64,000 nt of DNA, taken from assembly GCA_019120125.1 (NCBI GenBank), contig DWVR01000049.1, positions 38,901 to 102,900 on the forward strand, given 5' to 3'. The stretch's first letter is position 1; each line of letters opens with the position of its first letter. Positions 7,867 through 17,762 of the stretch are shown here, piece by piece. Made by a program: the position numbers and the translations under genes. This DNA is from Candidatus Phocaeicola excrementigallinarum. GTDB lineage: Bacteria; Bacteroidota; Bacteroidia; Bacteroidales; Bacteroidaceae. The notes beneath the pieces were generated by a model. It was not told the DNA's origin. It did no database searches and saw only the letters and a program-made list of their open reading frames with translations.

Positions 7867-10113
7867 TTATTCTTCGGCCAGCGGCCAGTCCATCTGTCTG
7901 GACAGCCCCTTGCCTTCTTTCACACCATAGAAATTCCATTCTCCCGTGTCGGGCAGGCAATACGTGTTGTCTGTCGCGGTACGGACATTTTCCGCCAGCA
8001 CCACATCGGTTCCCCGGGGAATCTCCAGCCGGTAATAACCGTTGCCCTCCGCCGTGACCTTCACCTTGCCCTCCTGCAGCTGACAGACCTTCTTCCAGCC
8101 CGGCAAATATATCCGGCAGGGCCGTCCGGCATCGCTATGTATGCGTACCCACTCCGTTTTGCCACCTTTTCGGGAAGCGGAGACCACAAATCCCCCTTCA
8201 GCGCGCAACGTACGGAAAGAGCAGTCCTTCCAATCCTGCGGCACGGCCGGAAACACGCGCAAGGTCTCGCCCCAGCCTTGCAGAAGGAACTCGGTGACGG
8301 CGGTAGCCGCACTGAGCGGAGTCTCTATCACGGGATTCTTGCCGCCGCTTTCCACATACATCGTGTTGGGAAGCAGGATGGCCAGTCCGATGGGCTTGTT
8401 GAGGAAATGATGCAGCTGGGCATACGCCTTGTCGCCGTTGCCTTGATAGGCATACAGGGAGGCGGCTCCGGTATAGGAATATCCGGCCAGCGCGTTGCCG
8501 TGGTCGATGCCCAGCCAATGGTCGATGGACTTTTCAAGCACAGCGCTCACTTCCGGACGGGTCGTGTCCTGCAACCTTAACGGATAGAACGAGAGCAGGT
8601 GCGAATAATGACGGTGAGATTTCGCCAAAGGCTTGTCTGAACCGATCATATATCCGTTCTCGTCCACCGGAGCCGGATGGAGCTTTTCAAGGATGTGCTT
8701 CCATTCATCATACTTCGCCGGTCTGTGTCCGGTGCGGTCTCCCAGCTCCGTCATGGTCTGAAGCAGCCATCGGAGCGCGGCCAGATTGTAGTTGCTGTTG
8801 TCGTAGGTCTTGAAGCCCTCGTATTCGGGCGACTCGGTATCCAGCAGATTGATTACGTTGTCCTTTTCCTGCAGATGGGGCAGATACATGGCATAGATGG
8901 CCTCCGCCTTGGGCATGAACTTTTCCTGAATCTCCTGCCAGGAAAGTCCGGCATAGCGCATGTAGGAATAATAGGTGTGGAGTGCCCAGGCGGAATCGCC
9001 CACCTTCGCGGCACCGCGCGACCGGATGATGTCCACAAACAGCGTATCCAACAGGTTCTGATAATTCACGCCCTGTTCCAGACGATTGGTGGCGTGGGTG
9101 GACATATAGGTCAGCTGCACGTTCAGGTTCCACCAGATTCCGGGCCACTGGCTGGTCTTGTAGAATGTGCCGAACGTATCCATCACCGGCCCTTGCGGAT
9201 GCGAGCAGGTGGCCAGCTTGTAAAGCTGCAGATGGTAGAAGTTCTCCATCTTCTTGTCAGGAATGCAGACCGTTCCCGTTTCATAATAGGCATGCCACCA
9301 GTCGCGTGTCTCTTCCCTGAGCGCGTCAGCGCCTTTGCGTACAGCCGCCTCCACTTCGGCCATGGCCTTGGGCAACGAAAGGCTGGAAGCGGGCACCTCG
9401 TTCATGGTGGAAAGATACAGGACAGACCGGCGTTTGCCGCACGTCTCTTTCCAGTATGTGGCATAATCACCTCCGGCCAGAAGCGGATGCACGCTCCAGC
9501 CTTCATGCTCCCTGGCCACACATTGAGGAGCAGGGTTGTCCACGTAGTTCATTTCCTCCTTCAGATTGGGGAACACGATGATACGGGGGGAGCGGGGACT
9601 TCCGGGAAGTTGCTTCCACGAACAGGGGACCCTGCTTTCCACTTCCACCACATTCAGTTCACGGCCGTATGGAGTGAACGCACGGAAAGCGATGTCGCCC
9701 GCATCGGTGTGCAGCACACCGGTCAGCTCGGCATCATAAATGTCAAGCTCCATCGTTCCGGACTGGATGCGGGCCTGCGGAAACAGCTTCATCTTCCCGA
9801 TGTCCATCCGGCAGAAGTCGGTCAGGACAGATGCGCCCATCACTCCCATGGAGGTCTTCCGGTGGGGTGCCATCCGGTGGTCCGTCACATCCGGACGGCT
9901 CAGCCAGAACGTCAGCGAATTGTCCGTAGAGTCCACATAGACCATCATTCCGATACGTCCGTTACCCAAAAACGCCCCTTCGTTCCATTGCATGGGCAAT
10001 TGTTCCCATTTCATGGACTGGGTAGCCATATATTCTTCCAGACTTCCTGTCTCCTTCGCGCCGAGATTTCCGGCCGAAACAAGAAATGCAAGCAGCAATA
10101 AAAGTTGTTTCAT
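7867..10113 (-). CDS. GH95-like glycoside hydrolase (probable alpha-L-fucosidase or galactosidase)
   Basis: I place the start at 10113, which gives a clean signal peptide (MKQLLLLLAFLVSAGNLGA). An in-frame ATG at 10158 would overlap the stop of the upstream GH89 gene but adds a polar N-terminus. The mature protein opens with a block containing GAFLGNGRIGMMVY, like the N-terminal sandwich domain of GH95. A six-hairpin helical domain follows, with WPGIWWNLNVQLTY and KSHRHYSHLLSFYPL, and then a C-terminal beta domain. GH95 enzymes release alpha-1,2-fucose or galactose. This sequence looks like a distant member, so exact specificity is uncertain. It is probably periplasmic and is co-transcribed with the GH89 and GH16 genes. 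Confidence 0.7.
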   Translation of the reverse strand: MKQLLLLLAFLVSAGNLGAKETGSLEEYMATQSMKWEQLPMQWNEGAFLGNGRIGMMVYVDSTDNSLTFWLSRPDVTDHRMAPHRKTSMGVMGASVLTDFCRMDIGKMKLFPQARIQSGTMELDIYDAELTGVLHTDAGDIAFRAFTPYGRELNVVEVESRVPCSWKQLPGSPRSPRIIVFPNLKEEMNYVDNPAPQCVAREHEGWSVHPLLAGGDYATYWKETCGKRRSVLYLSTMNEVPASSLSLPKAMAEVEAAVRKGADALREETRDWWHAYYETGTVCIPDKKMENFYHLQLYKLATCSHPQGPVMDTFGTFYKTSQWPGIWWNLNVQLTYMSTHATNRLEQGVNYQNLLDTLFVDIIRSRGAAKVGDSAWALHTYYSYMRYAGLSWQEIQEKFMPKAEAIYAMYLPHLQEKDNVINLLDTESPEYEGFKTYDNSNYNLAALRWLLQTMTELGDRTGHRPAKYDEWKHILEKLHPAPVDENGYMIGSDKPLAKSHRHYSHLLSFYPLRLQDTTRPEVSAVLEKSIDHWLGIDHGNALAGYSYTGAASLYAYQGNGDKAYAQLHHFLNKPIGLAILLPNTMYVESGGKNPVIETPLSAATAVTEFLLQGWGETLRVFPAVPQDWKDCSFRTLRAEGGFVVSASRKGGKTEWVRIHSDAGRPCRIYLPGWKKVCQLQEGKVKVTAEGNGYYRLEIPRGTDVVLAENVRTATDNTYCLPDTGEWNFYGVKEGKGLSRQMDWPLAEE

Positions 10114-10154
10114 GTCATATACATATTTATAGGATAAACACAGAGACTGCTTTC

Positions 10155-12425
10155 TCATTCTCCCAGATTCTCAAAAATGTTTCCTTCCTTGATTTCGTCC
10201 GCACGGACTCCCTCACCGTAATATTCGGCGGCAAGCGCACGGTATTTGCGGTACAACCGCTTGGCCGTCTCTACCTCATCTCCTTCCGAGACAGGGTTGC
10301 GCGCCTTGCCGTACGTGTTCACATACCGGAGTTCCCAGTCACCCAGACTGTCATAGAAAGCATTGGCGCGGAAAGCCTCGCGTCCGTGGGTCATCGGCAA
10401 TCCTTCTTCCTTGTATTCCACACCTTTGTCCAGGCAATCCTGAAGCATGGCATAGAACTTCTCCCACCGTTTCAGATAATAGCCGTCAATCAGTCCGGCC
10501 CATTCGCGCCAGGAATAATCGAATATCAGCGGGTCTCCGTCCGCTCCCCATACAGTGACCAGCGAAGTGGCGTCCTTCTCAAACAGATTCTTTTCCTGTT
10601 CGTTGTCTCCCCAGCTGCGCGCCTGCGTGAGCCATCGGTCGAAGTTGAATTCCGTACGTGTGCGCAACAGTTTGTCCGCGTCACGCAACATATCGAGGAA
10701 ACGCTGGCTGTGGAGCCGGAACGCCTCCTTGTCTTTGGCCCGGAACGCCTCGGCCGCCTTCTTGTGGATAGCCTGTCCGAGATTCGACATGAGCTGACGC
10801 TGGATGTCCGTCACATCAAAACGGTAACCTTCCGAAGCTTCCAGCACCTCCGCGTCTTCAAGCAGCAGTCCCTCGGCTTCCACCAGCAGCTGCGGCGGAT
10901 AGGGGATGCCCAGTCCGGCATTCGGTCCCGACTTCTTGACATCCAAGGCCGGGCGCGCGGCAATGATGGAACTGCGTTCCGTGCCGTTGGTTCCGGGCCG
11001 GTACGGTCCTTCGAGCAGAAGTTCCCATGCCCGGCATGCCTTTTCCGACGAATGTCCGTAACGGCGTTCCGCATATTGGCACAGCCATCCGGCAATGTCT
11101 ACAGAATCATCATGCAGCGGCATTTCGAACGCAAGGTCGTAATAGACCGGGTTCTGCTCGATACCTTCCATGAAAAGTCCCGATCCGCACACGTTCGGAC
11201 TTGTCTCTTTTGCTTTCCGGTATTGGTTGGAAGCCAGCAGACGGAGGTCACCGTGCAGATTGATGCGCGAACCGAAGTTGTGCAGGTTTCCCGCCACGAA
11301 AGGATATCCCCAGAATCCGTCCGTCCCCTGATATTTCGCCCCGTTCAAGTCCAGAATCAACAGATTCTCCTGCGGAACGGCCTTTACAATCGGTTCCCGG
11401 ATGCTCCATGCCTGCATGACCCACACCGATCCCGGATGGAAATCCTCGAACAGCCGGTGGATGGAGTTTCCTACCGCACCCAGATACTCAGGAGTATTGA
11501 CCGGCGGCTGGCTTTCATGGAAAGGATCGGCGGCATAGAATCCGTGGGCACCGTACAGCTTCTTTTCCTCTTCCAGAAAATCACGCCCGATGACCGCAAA
11601 CAGCGGGTCGGTCGGATCCAGCTGTGCGGCCCCCTTGAATCCGCACCATGAGTTCTGATATTTTATCTGCGCGTCCGGATATTTCTCTTTCAGCTCACGG
11701 GGCACATATCCCGAAAATCCCTGCTGGATGGGGTGCATGCCCAATTCCAGCTGGCGTGCGATGATCTGTCTGCCCAACGTGATATGCTTGTCTATCCACG
11801 ACTTGGGAAGAGGACCGCCATAACTCTGCAGGTTCTGCATCCATTGCCAGGCCGAATGTCCCGGACCGGCCAGAAAGCGGCGTGCCTCCTCATCGGTGAA
11901 CTTGTGTTTCAGCAGGGTGTTGTACCACACGGCCTCCAGACCGACTACGGAAAGAGGCATGTTGATGGAATTCATGGCCATATAGTCGATTTCGCGCTGC
12001 CAGCGTTCCCAATCCCACCAGGCGGCGGAATAGCTGACCGTACAATAGTTCATATACACACGGTATTTCCCCTGGATCGTATTCTTGACAGGCAAGGGCA
12101 TGGGCAGCCGTTCCGGCAGATCCAGCTGGTCGCCCAGCCAGGACACATGCGCATGGCATGTATATTTCAGATAATGGTTGAACGCCGTAGCTATCGAGAC
12201 GGCATTGTTTCCCTTCAGGACGACTTTCCCGTCGCCGGGCATGATTTCGTAGGCGTCTTTCCCGTCCACCTGGCCGATGAGTTCCAGCTCAAACTGCGTC
12301 TCATATCCCGGAGTGACACGGGCTATCAGGTCATAAGCGGCCCGTAACTGACTGTCCTCTTTTCCACTGACTCCGGCAGGGAGAAAAAGGCAGAAGACGA
12401 ATAATAAAAATTGATAGGGTTTCAT
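10155..12425 (-). CDS. GH89 alpha-N-acetylglucosaminidase
   Basis: This 756-residue protein has a signal peptide (MKPYQFLLFVFCLFLPAGVSG). The N-terminal domain is followed by the NAGLU catalytic domain, recognisable from YMNYCTVSYSAAWWDWERW (about 120-140), NMPLSVVGLEAVWYNTL, ADPFHESQPP (about 297-306) and FMEGIEQNPVYYDLAFEM. Glutamates in the last two motifs correspond to the family's likely catalytic pair. The enzyme removes terminal alpha-linked GlcNAc, as found on gastric-type mucin O-glycans and heparan sulfate. It sits between the GH16 (24-base gap) and GH95-like genes. The family call is secure; the natural substrate is inferred. Confidence 0.93.
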   Translation of the reverse strand: MKPYQFLLFVFCLFLPAGVSGKEDSQLRAAYDLIARVTPGYETQFELELIGQVDGKDAYEIMPGDGKVVLKGNNAVSIATAFNHYLKYTCHAHVSWLGDQLDLPERLPMPLPVKNTIQGKYRVYMNYCTVSYSAAWWDWERWQREIDYMAMNSINMPLSVVGLEAVWYNTLLKHKFTDEEARRFLAGPGHSAWQWMQNLQSYGGPLPKSWIDKHITLGRQIIARQLELGMHPIQQGFSGYVPRELKEKYPDAQIKYQNSWCGFKGAAQLDPTDPLFAVIGRDFLEEEKKLYGAHGFYAADPFHESQPPVNTPEYLGAVGNSIHRLFEDFHPGSVWVMQAWSIREPIVKAVPQENLLILDLNGAKYQGTDGFWGYPFVAGNLHNFGSRINLHGDLRLLASNQYRKAKETSPNVCGSGLFMEGIEQNPVYYDLAFEMPLHDDSVDIAGWLCQYAERRYGHSSEKACRAWELLLEGPYRPGTNGTERSSIIAARPALDVKKSGPNAGLGIPYPPQLLVEAEGLLLEDAEVLEASEGYRFDVTDIQRQLMSNLGQAIHKKAAEAFRAKDKEAFRLHSQRFLDMLRDADKLLRTRTEFNFDRWLTQARSWGDNEQEKNLFEKDATSLVTVWGADGDPLIFDYSWREWAGLIDGYYLKRWEKFYAMLQDCLDKGVEYKEEGLPMTHGREAFRANAFYDSLGDWELRYVNTYGKARNPVSEGDEVETAKRLYRKYRALAAEYYGEGVRADEIKEGNIFENLGE

Positions 12426-12448
12426 GATAATGATGTTAGGTTTTCATT

Positions 12449-13324
12449 TTATCTGCTTTTTGTCCATACTCTCACATAGTCGAAACAGACTTGTGTAAGA
12501 CTGCTGTCCGCAGGCTGGGAGACGAAATCCCCTTCACCGCTGAATGTAGCCACCGTCGAGAGATACAGATACTCGTCTATTTCCTTGCGGGGGACCCATA
12601 TACCATCAAATTCGGCTTTCAGTTCCCCGTCCAGAAAAATCCTGATTCCGTCATCGTCCCACCACATGCCCCATATATGATAGTCCTCGTGTATCCCGGG
12701 AGCGGCATACCGGAAATTCTTTTCCCGATGGGCCTCTTCGTAACCGTCGATATGTATGGTCGTGATGATTGTGTCCGATGTGTACGCCGATTCAAATATG
12801 TCAATCTCGGCACCGTCGTTTCCGGTTCCGTCTATGCTTCTCATCGTCAGACTTTGCAGCCAGAATGCGGTAAGGGCCGACATGCGGATATCCGCCAGCC
12901 TGATGCGCGCTTCCGCATAGCCATGGTGGATGTAATATTTCCCGTTCGAATAGACCGAACCGCAATACATCGTGTCTTTCCCTACTTTTCTCACGTCCAG
13001 AAAGAGGTTGCCGTCTCTTTCTTCCACTGCCTCCGGTTTGAAGAACCACCGTTCGATTCCCAGTTCCGGACGGGACCCCCTGTACTCATCCTTTACGACC
13101 CACTTTGTAGTGTCTATTCTGCCGTCATTGAATTCATCGCGGAACTCCAGTTTCCAGCCGGAACCGACAAATTTGTTACAAGGTTGCGCATCGACAGGTG
13201 TGGACTTGTCAATCCATCTGCCGGAAGAATCCATCTTCCCGCATACGGAGAACGTGACAGCCGCAATGCCAACGCAGATAACCAAAGAAAATGCGATGCC
13301 TTTCATACTATATTCCTTTTCCAT
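12449..13324 (-). CDS. GH16 endo-glycosidase (possible O-glycanase)
   Basis: The reading frame is open to 13444. I choose the ATG at 13324 because it places a hydrophobic export signal (KGIAFSLVICVGIAAVTFSVCG) near the N-terminus. The GH16 beta-jelly-roll is shown by the catalytic motif EIDIFE (nucleophile and acid/base glutamates), preceded by GNDGAE, and by YHIWGMWWDDDGIRIFLDG. GH16 enzymes cut beta-1,3 or beta-1,4 linkages inside chains; Bacteroidales members in loci with GH89 and fucosidases include mucin O-glycanases. It lies first in the glycosidase operon, next to the regulator. Lipidation at the Cys near residue 29 is possible but the lipobox is poor. Confidence 0.85.
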   Translation of the reverse strand: MEKEYSMKGIAFSLVICVGIAAVTFSVCGKMDSSGRWIDKSTPVDAQPCNKFVGSGWKLEFRDEFNDGRIDTTKWVVKDEYRGSRPELGIERWFFKPEAVEERDGNLFLDVRKVGKDTMYCGSVYSNGKYYIHHGYAEARIRLADIRMSALTAFWLQSLTMRSIDGTGNDGAEIDIFESAYTSDTIITTIHIDGYEEAHREKNFRYAAPGIHEDYHIWGMWWDDDGIRIFLDGELKAEFDGIWVPRKEIDEYLYLSTVATFSGEGDFVSQPADSSLTQVCFDYVRVWTKSR

Positions 13325-13505
13325 TTTAACGTTTCCCGACTCCGGATTCCGTACTTCGGAGGAGTCTACGCAAATGTCAGGCTTTACGGCAAACAAATAC
13401 AGCAAAATTTTCCGAATATACCGGTAAAATCGTCCATGAGGCACTGTCTCCCGAAAACAAACGGCACTTTCAAGGATGAAAATGTGTCATGACTGGAAAA
13501 TAAAA

Positions 13506-13566
13506 ACACAAAGACACAGAGAGAGCATATTTGCGAATCAGATAAAATAACTCTGTGTCTTTGTGT
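13506..13566 (-). terminator. Long inverted repeat after the HTCS gene, terminator-like
   Basis: ACACAAAGACACAGAG (13506-13521) and its exact inverse (13551-13566) flank a 29-base A/T-rich loop. On the minus strand the hairpin is followed by TTTTTA, and it starts ten bases past the HTCS stop. It probably terminates the regulator transcript ahead of the GH16 gene. Confidence 0.6.
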
Positions 13567-13575
13567 CTCTATGTT

Positions 13576-16500
13576 CTAGACCTGACTGGCCGTTTCCTCC
13601 GAAACAGGTCCGCTCTTCCGCTTTTCCTTCCGGTATGCCTGCGGCGTACAGCCGTACTGGTTTTTGAAGCAACGGCTGAAATAGACAGAAGTACTGAAAC
13701 CGCACCGGTCGCTGACTTCCGCAATGGGTATGTCCGGATATTTCTGCAGCATCGAGGCAGCGTACTTCAGACGGTAGTTCAGAATGAAGTTGTTGGGAGT
13801 CATCCCGGTCAGTGCCTTGAACTTGGAATAAAGCAGCGAACGTCCGATAGCGGCTTCCTTGCAAAGGACGGGCACATCGAACTCCGTATCATCGATATGC
13901 TTCTCGATAATCTCCGTCACCCGTTTCAGCAGATCCTTGTCCAGAGGATTGATGCCGGTAAGGTCTATTTCCGACATCGGTTTCTTGTGGAACTGATGCT
14001 GGATCAGCAGGCGGTTGCGTATCAGATTGTTGGCACGCGCCAGCAACAGCTGCGCATGGAAAGGCTTGGTGATATAATCGTCCGCCCCACGGTTCAGTCC
14101 CTCCAGATTCTGTTCGGGCGAATTGAGTGCCGTCAGCAGAATGACAGGAATATGACAGAAATCCAGGTTGTTTTTCACCTGCAGGCACATTTCCGTACCT
14201 GTCATTTCCGGCATCATGACATCGCTGACCACCAGATCGGGCTTCTGGGCATAAATCTGTTCCAGCCCTTCCTTGCCGTTATGCGCACAGATCACTTTGT
14301 AGAGAGGGGAGAACAAGTCTTTCAGCACCTGAAGCAACTCTTCGTTGTCCTCCACCAGAAGCACCGTGCGCGACTGGTCGGTCACACCTTCCTCGACGGC
14401 CGGAGCTTCCGCCCCGTCACTGCTGTCAGTCGGCAGGTACTGCGAATTTTCTATGATGGACGGCTCGGCTTTTCCGTATGATATCTCTACATTCTCGTCA
14501 CCACGATACACATCTTCGCGGCGTGTCAACCTGACGGTGAAAGTGCTTCCTTCTCCCAGCACACTTTCCACGCCAATATTTCCATGGTGCTTTTCTATGA
14601 TGTTCTTTGTCAGAGCCAGCCCGATGCCCGTACCCTTGAATATATCCTGTTTCTTCTCCGACTGGTTATTTCCTTGATAGAAACGTGTAAAGATCAGCGA
14701 GGAGTCCTGTCGGGAGATACCCACGCCGGTATCCGATATGCGGATATACACATCATCATCGGTTACCGTGCCCGATATACAGATCTTTCCACCGTCGTGC
14801 GTGAACTTAAAGGCGTTCGACAGGAGGTTGAAAAACACTTTCTCCATCAGCCGTGCATCGAACCAGCAAAGTACCTCCGCCTCGGGCAGCTGGAATGTGT
14901 AAGTGATGTTCCGCTTCTGGGCATAGTCCGCAAACGAGAGATAGATTTCTTTCAGGAAAGCCACGATGTCCTGCCGCATCAGATGAAGGGTCTCGTGGTT
15001 CTGCTCCAGTTTGCGGAACTCCAGCAGTTCGGATATCAGGTTACTCAGATATTGTGCGTTTTTCCGGATTTTCAGGATAGGATTGTAGACCACCGGTGAC
15101 AACGAATGACGTTGCAGCAACATGTCGATATGGCTGATGATCAGCGTGAGCGGTGTACGGAACTCATGGCTGACATTGGTGAAGAACACCAGTTTCTCAT
15201 GGTTCAGCCGCTCAATCTGCTGTTTCTCGAAACGCTCTTTTTCAAGCGAAAGCGCCAGCGTGCGTTTCGCTATGCGGCTTGAAATGAAATAAGAGACACA
15301 TCCGATGAAAATCATCACATAGGCGCTCCATGCCCACCAGGTGGCATACCAGGGCGTGGCAATGACAAGCTGCAGTGAAATTTCATCCGAAGGCGTGTCC
15401 GACCCATTCCTTTCTATGGCTGCAACCCGTAATGTATATTCACCCGGATCGAGGTTGGTATAATAAAGAGTGGTCTGCTGGGTCTCGACCCACTGCGGGT
15501 CGAATCCTTCCAGTTTATACCGGTACCATTTCTCCGACAGCTGCTGTCGGTAATCCGAATGCGCGAAGCGGATAACGAGATTGTTTTCGTAGTGTTTCAG
15601 CTTCAGCTCCTTCACGAAAGGAAGTGACTCGCTCAGGATACCGTCCGCGTCTCCCGGCGATACGGAACGATTGTTGACCCATAATTTCGAGAAATAAAAA
15701 TGAGCGGCGCTGTCCCTGCCGCCTGTCCTTTCGAACTCGTTTTCGGAGAATACAGTGACTCCTTCCGTATCGCCTATGTATATACGCCCGTCGGATGAAG
15801 CATAAACACCACATCCGTTGATGATGTGAGCCGACGGAAAATTCCTCATGAAATCAATGGTCGTGAAACCGGTGCCGCCCGGCTTGAAGCTGGTAACCCC
15901 TTTTTCGCTGGTGACAAGTATGTTCCCGTTCGGCGTTTCACATAAGTTATAGCAGAAATTGCTGGGCAACTGGCCGTTTTCTGCTGTAAAGCGGGTAAGC
16001 TCCCGTGTATTCCTGTTGCAAAAGAATACGCCGCTTCCCAATGAGCTGATACAGGTGCCTTGCGAAGTACACAACACTTGGGTAAAGGCAGGCACATGAC
16101 CTTCAATGGTCAGCGGTATCCGGGTAACCGAGTCAGGCAGTTCCAAATCGGCCAGCAGAATCTCGCCCCATTTGGCCAGACAGATATGTCCTTCTTCATC
16201 AATGTCAAAATGCTCGTAATATACCGGCGGCACGGGGACTTCCTGAAAGGTCTGCGTACGCGTGTCCAGGCAGAACAGTCCGTTACGGGCGGACACATAA
16301 AGCCGGTCTTTCCACATCTCCACATGGAAAATCACATCGTTGGGCATTTTCTCTCCGCCCTTGGTTTCTTTCAGATAATTATGGAAACGGCCGGTGGAAA
16401 TGTCATAACGCGACAAGCCGCCCAGATAAGTGCCAATATAGAGGCAGTCGTTTTTCCGGTCGTAGCAAAGGCTCTTGATGTTGTTGTGGGGGAGGGAATT

Positions 16501-16705
16501 GCCCGGACCTGCCGTAAGCCGCTTCTGTATCTCCCAGTCCCGGTTCAAACAGCAGACTCCTCCACCGTCCGTGCCAATCCACAGATTACCGTTCTTGTCG
16601 CGGGCAATATCACCGATATACGAATAATACAAGTCGGATGAAACATTTTCCGCATAGTTATAATGAACGAAATCATCGTGCTGGGGATTGAAATAGTTTA
16701 CACCC
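13576..16705 (-). CDS. Hybrid two-component regulator, C-terminal part (frame-shifted from N-part)
   Basis: This frame carries the rest of the sensor and all the cytoplasmic parts. In order: further propeller repeats, a Y_Y_Y domain, a membrane segment (WWAWSAYVMIFIGCVSYFI), a HisKA H-box (FFTNVSHEFRTPLTLI), an ATPase domain (NLLSNAFKF, DTGVGIS, GTGIGLAL), a receiver domain (LLVEDNEE, DLVVSDVMMPEMTG, TKPF) and an AraC-type DNA-binding domain ending near SGPVSEETASQV. The frame stays open to 16833, but homology to the family begins at GVNYFNP, just after the frameshift. One extra G in the run at 16703-16706 would join it to the upstream part as ...YYGGVNYFNP. If intact it would sense a glycan fragment and activate this locus. 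Confidence 0.85.
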
Positions 16706-17648
16706 CGTAATAACTGCCTACCCAAAGAGTGCCCTGCTTGTCCTTGTACAGCGAAAAGATGGAGGAATGGCTCAAGCCTCCCATATAGTGAGGTATCTGT
16801 ATCAGGCAGTATTGTCCGGTGGATGCATGCCATTCATACAGGCCGTCGAACGTGCCGAACCAGACGTTGCCCTGATCGTCTTCCACAAAGTCGCGTATCT
16901 GTTCGCTGCTGATCCCTTCCGGAGAGTTTTGCAGATGAGGTACTTTGGAGATTTTTCCACGGCTGTCCATCCGGTAAAGGCCATGCATGCGGGTTCCGAT
17001 CCACAACTCACCCTCCGAACTTTCAAAGATACTGTAGATGTCCGTACCCTCCAGCAGATGCTTCTGCCCGAACGGCATGCGCCTGTCAATGACAAGCAGT
17101 CCATTCCTTGTACCTACGTAAATATGATTTCTTTTAACGGTAAGGCATGTGACCACAGGCTTTCCTTTCAGGCTGAAAGCCATTTCCGCTTTCTCGCTTC
17201 CGTTCTTCAAATGGAATAGAGAATCGTATCTGATGTACCAGATGTCCCCTTCGAACGAAGCAAGTACAGAAACGTCTGACGATGAAAGCGGCTGGAAACG
17301 TCCGCTGCGCAGAAAATACTTGAACAGGGTGTCGTCTATCAGGAAATAGACGTCTCCGTTCCGGTCGCCCGTTATGGCCGACACCTCATTCCCCAGCCAG
17401 ACAGAAGCTGTATCCTGCTCCGACACACGCATCCATCCTTTGAAAACGGTTATCTGTCCGCCGTCGTACAAGTTGATGCCTTCGCGTGTACCGAACCACA
17501 TCCTTCCCAGCTGGTCCTGATAGATGGCCATGACGGAAGGACTGCTCATCCCTTCAGCCAGTCCGATGCGTCTGAAATACTCCGCATAGGCCTGTGAGAT
17601 TCCCAACCATAAGTAAAAAAACAAGATAATCAGCCGTGTCGTTTTCAT
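16698..17648 (-). CDS. Hybrid two-component regulator, N-terminal sensor fragment (frame-shifted)
   Basis: This 316-residue ORF starts with a signal peptide (MKTTRLIILFFYLWLGISQAYA). It then has propeller repeats typical of HTCS periplasmic sensors (LGRMWFGTREGINLYDG, GELWIGTRMHGLYRMD, GNVWFGTFDGLYEW). It ends abruptly in a repeat at TLWVGSYYGV followed by a stop. The family consensus continues GGVNYFNP, which is found in the next frame. Four G occur where five would keep the frame. The repaired protein would be about 1357 residues, a normal HTCS length. This is either a true recent mutation, a slippage-prone switch or a sequencing error. A -7 box lies upstream at 17678-17685. Confidence 0.85.
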   Translation of the reverse strand: MKTTRLIILFFYLWLGISQAYAEYFRRIGLAEGMSSPSVMAIYQDQLGRMWFGTREGINLYDGGQITVFKGWMRVSEQDTASVWLGNEVSAITGDRNGDVYFLIDDTLFKYFLRSGRFQPLSSSDVSVLASFEGDIWYIRYDSLFHLKNGSEKAEMAFSLKGKPVVTCLTVKRNHIYVGTRNGLLVIDRRMPFGQKHLLEGTDIYSIFESSEGELWIGTRMHGLYRMDSRGKISKVPHLQNSPEGISSEQIRDFVEDDQGNVWFGTFDGLYEWHASTGQYCLIQIPHYMGGLSHSSIFSLYKDKQGTLWVGSYYGV

Positions 17649-17677
17649 CAGTTGTCATTTGATTGCGGTTAGCAGGA

Positions 17678-17685
17678 CAAAGGTA
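17678..17685 (-). promoter_or_regulatory. -7 box for the HTCS gene
   Basis: The minus strand reads TACCTTTG, a perfect TAnnTTTG match, 30 bases before the HTCS ATG at 17648. The opposite strand carries a weaker box (TATCTTTA, 17731-17738) for the divergent Memo/AMMECR1 gene. Confidence 0.55.
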
Positions 17686-17762
17686 CGCAAAAAACAAGAA
17701 CCGAGTCATGCACCCTATACAAAAAATCGCTATCTTTAGGCTCATCCAAACATCCAATCCGA

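Noticed and set aside
8677..10101. Plus-strand ORF of 474 codons
   Set aside because: It is antisense to the GH95-like gene with low-complexity shadow composition.
10086..11651. Long plus-strand ORF of 521 codons
   Set aside because: It is antisense to the GH89 gene, lacks any recognisable domain and reflects the high GC of that gene.
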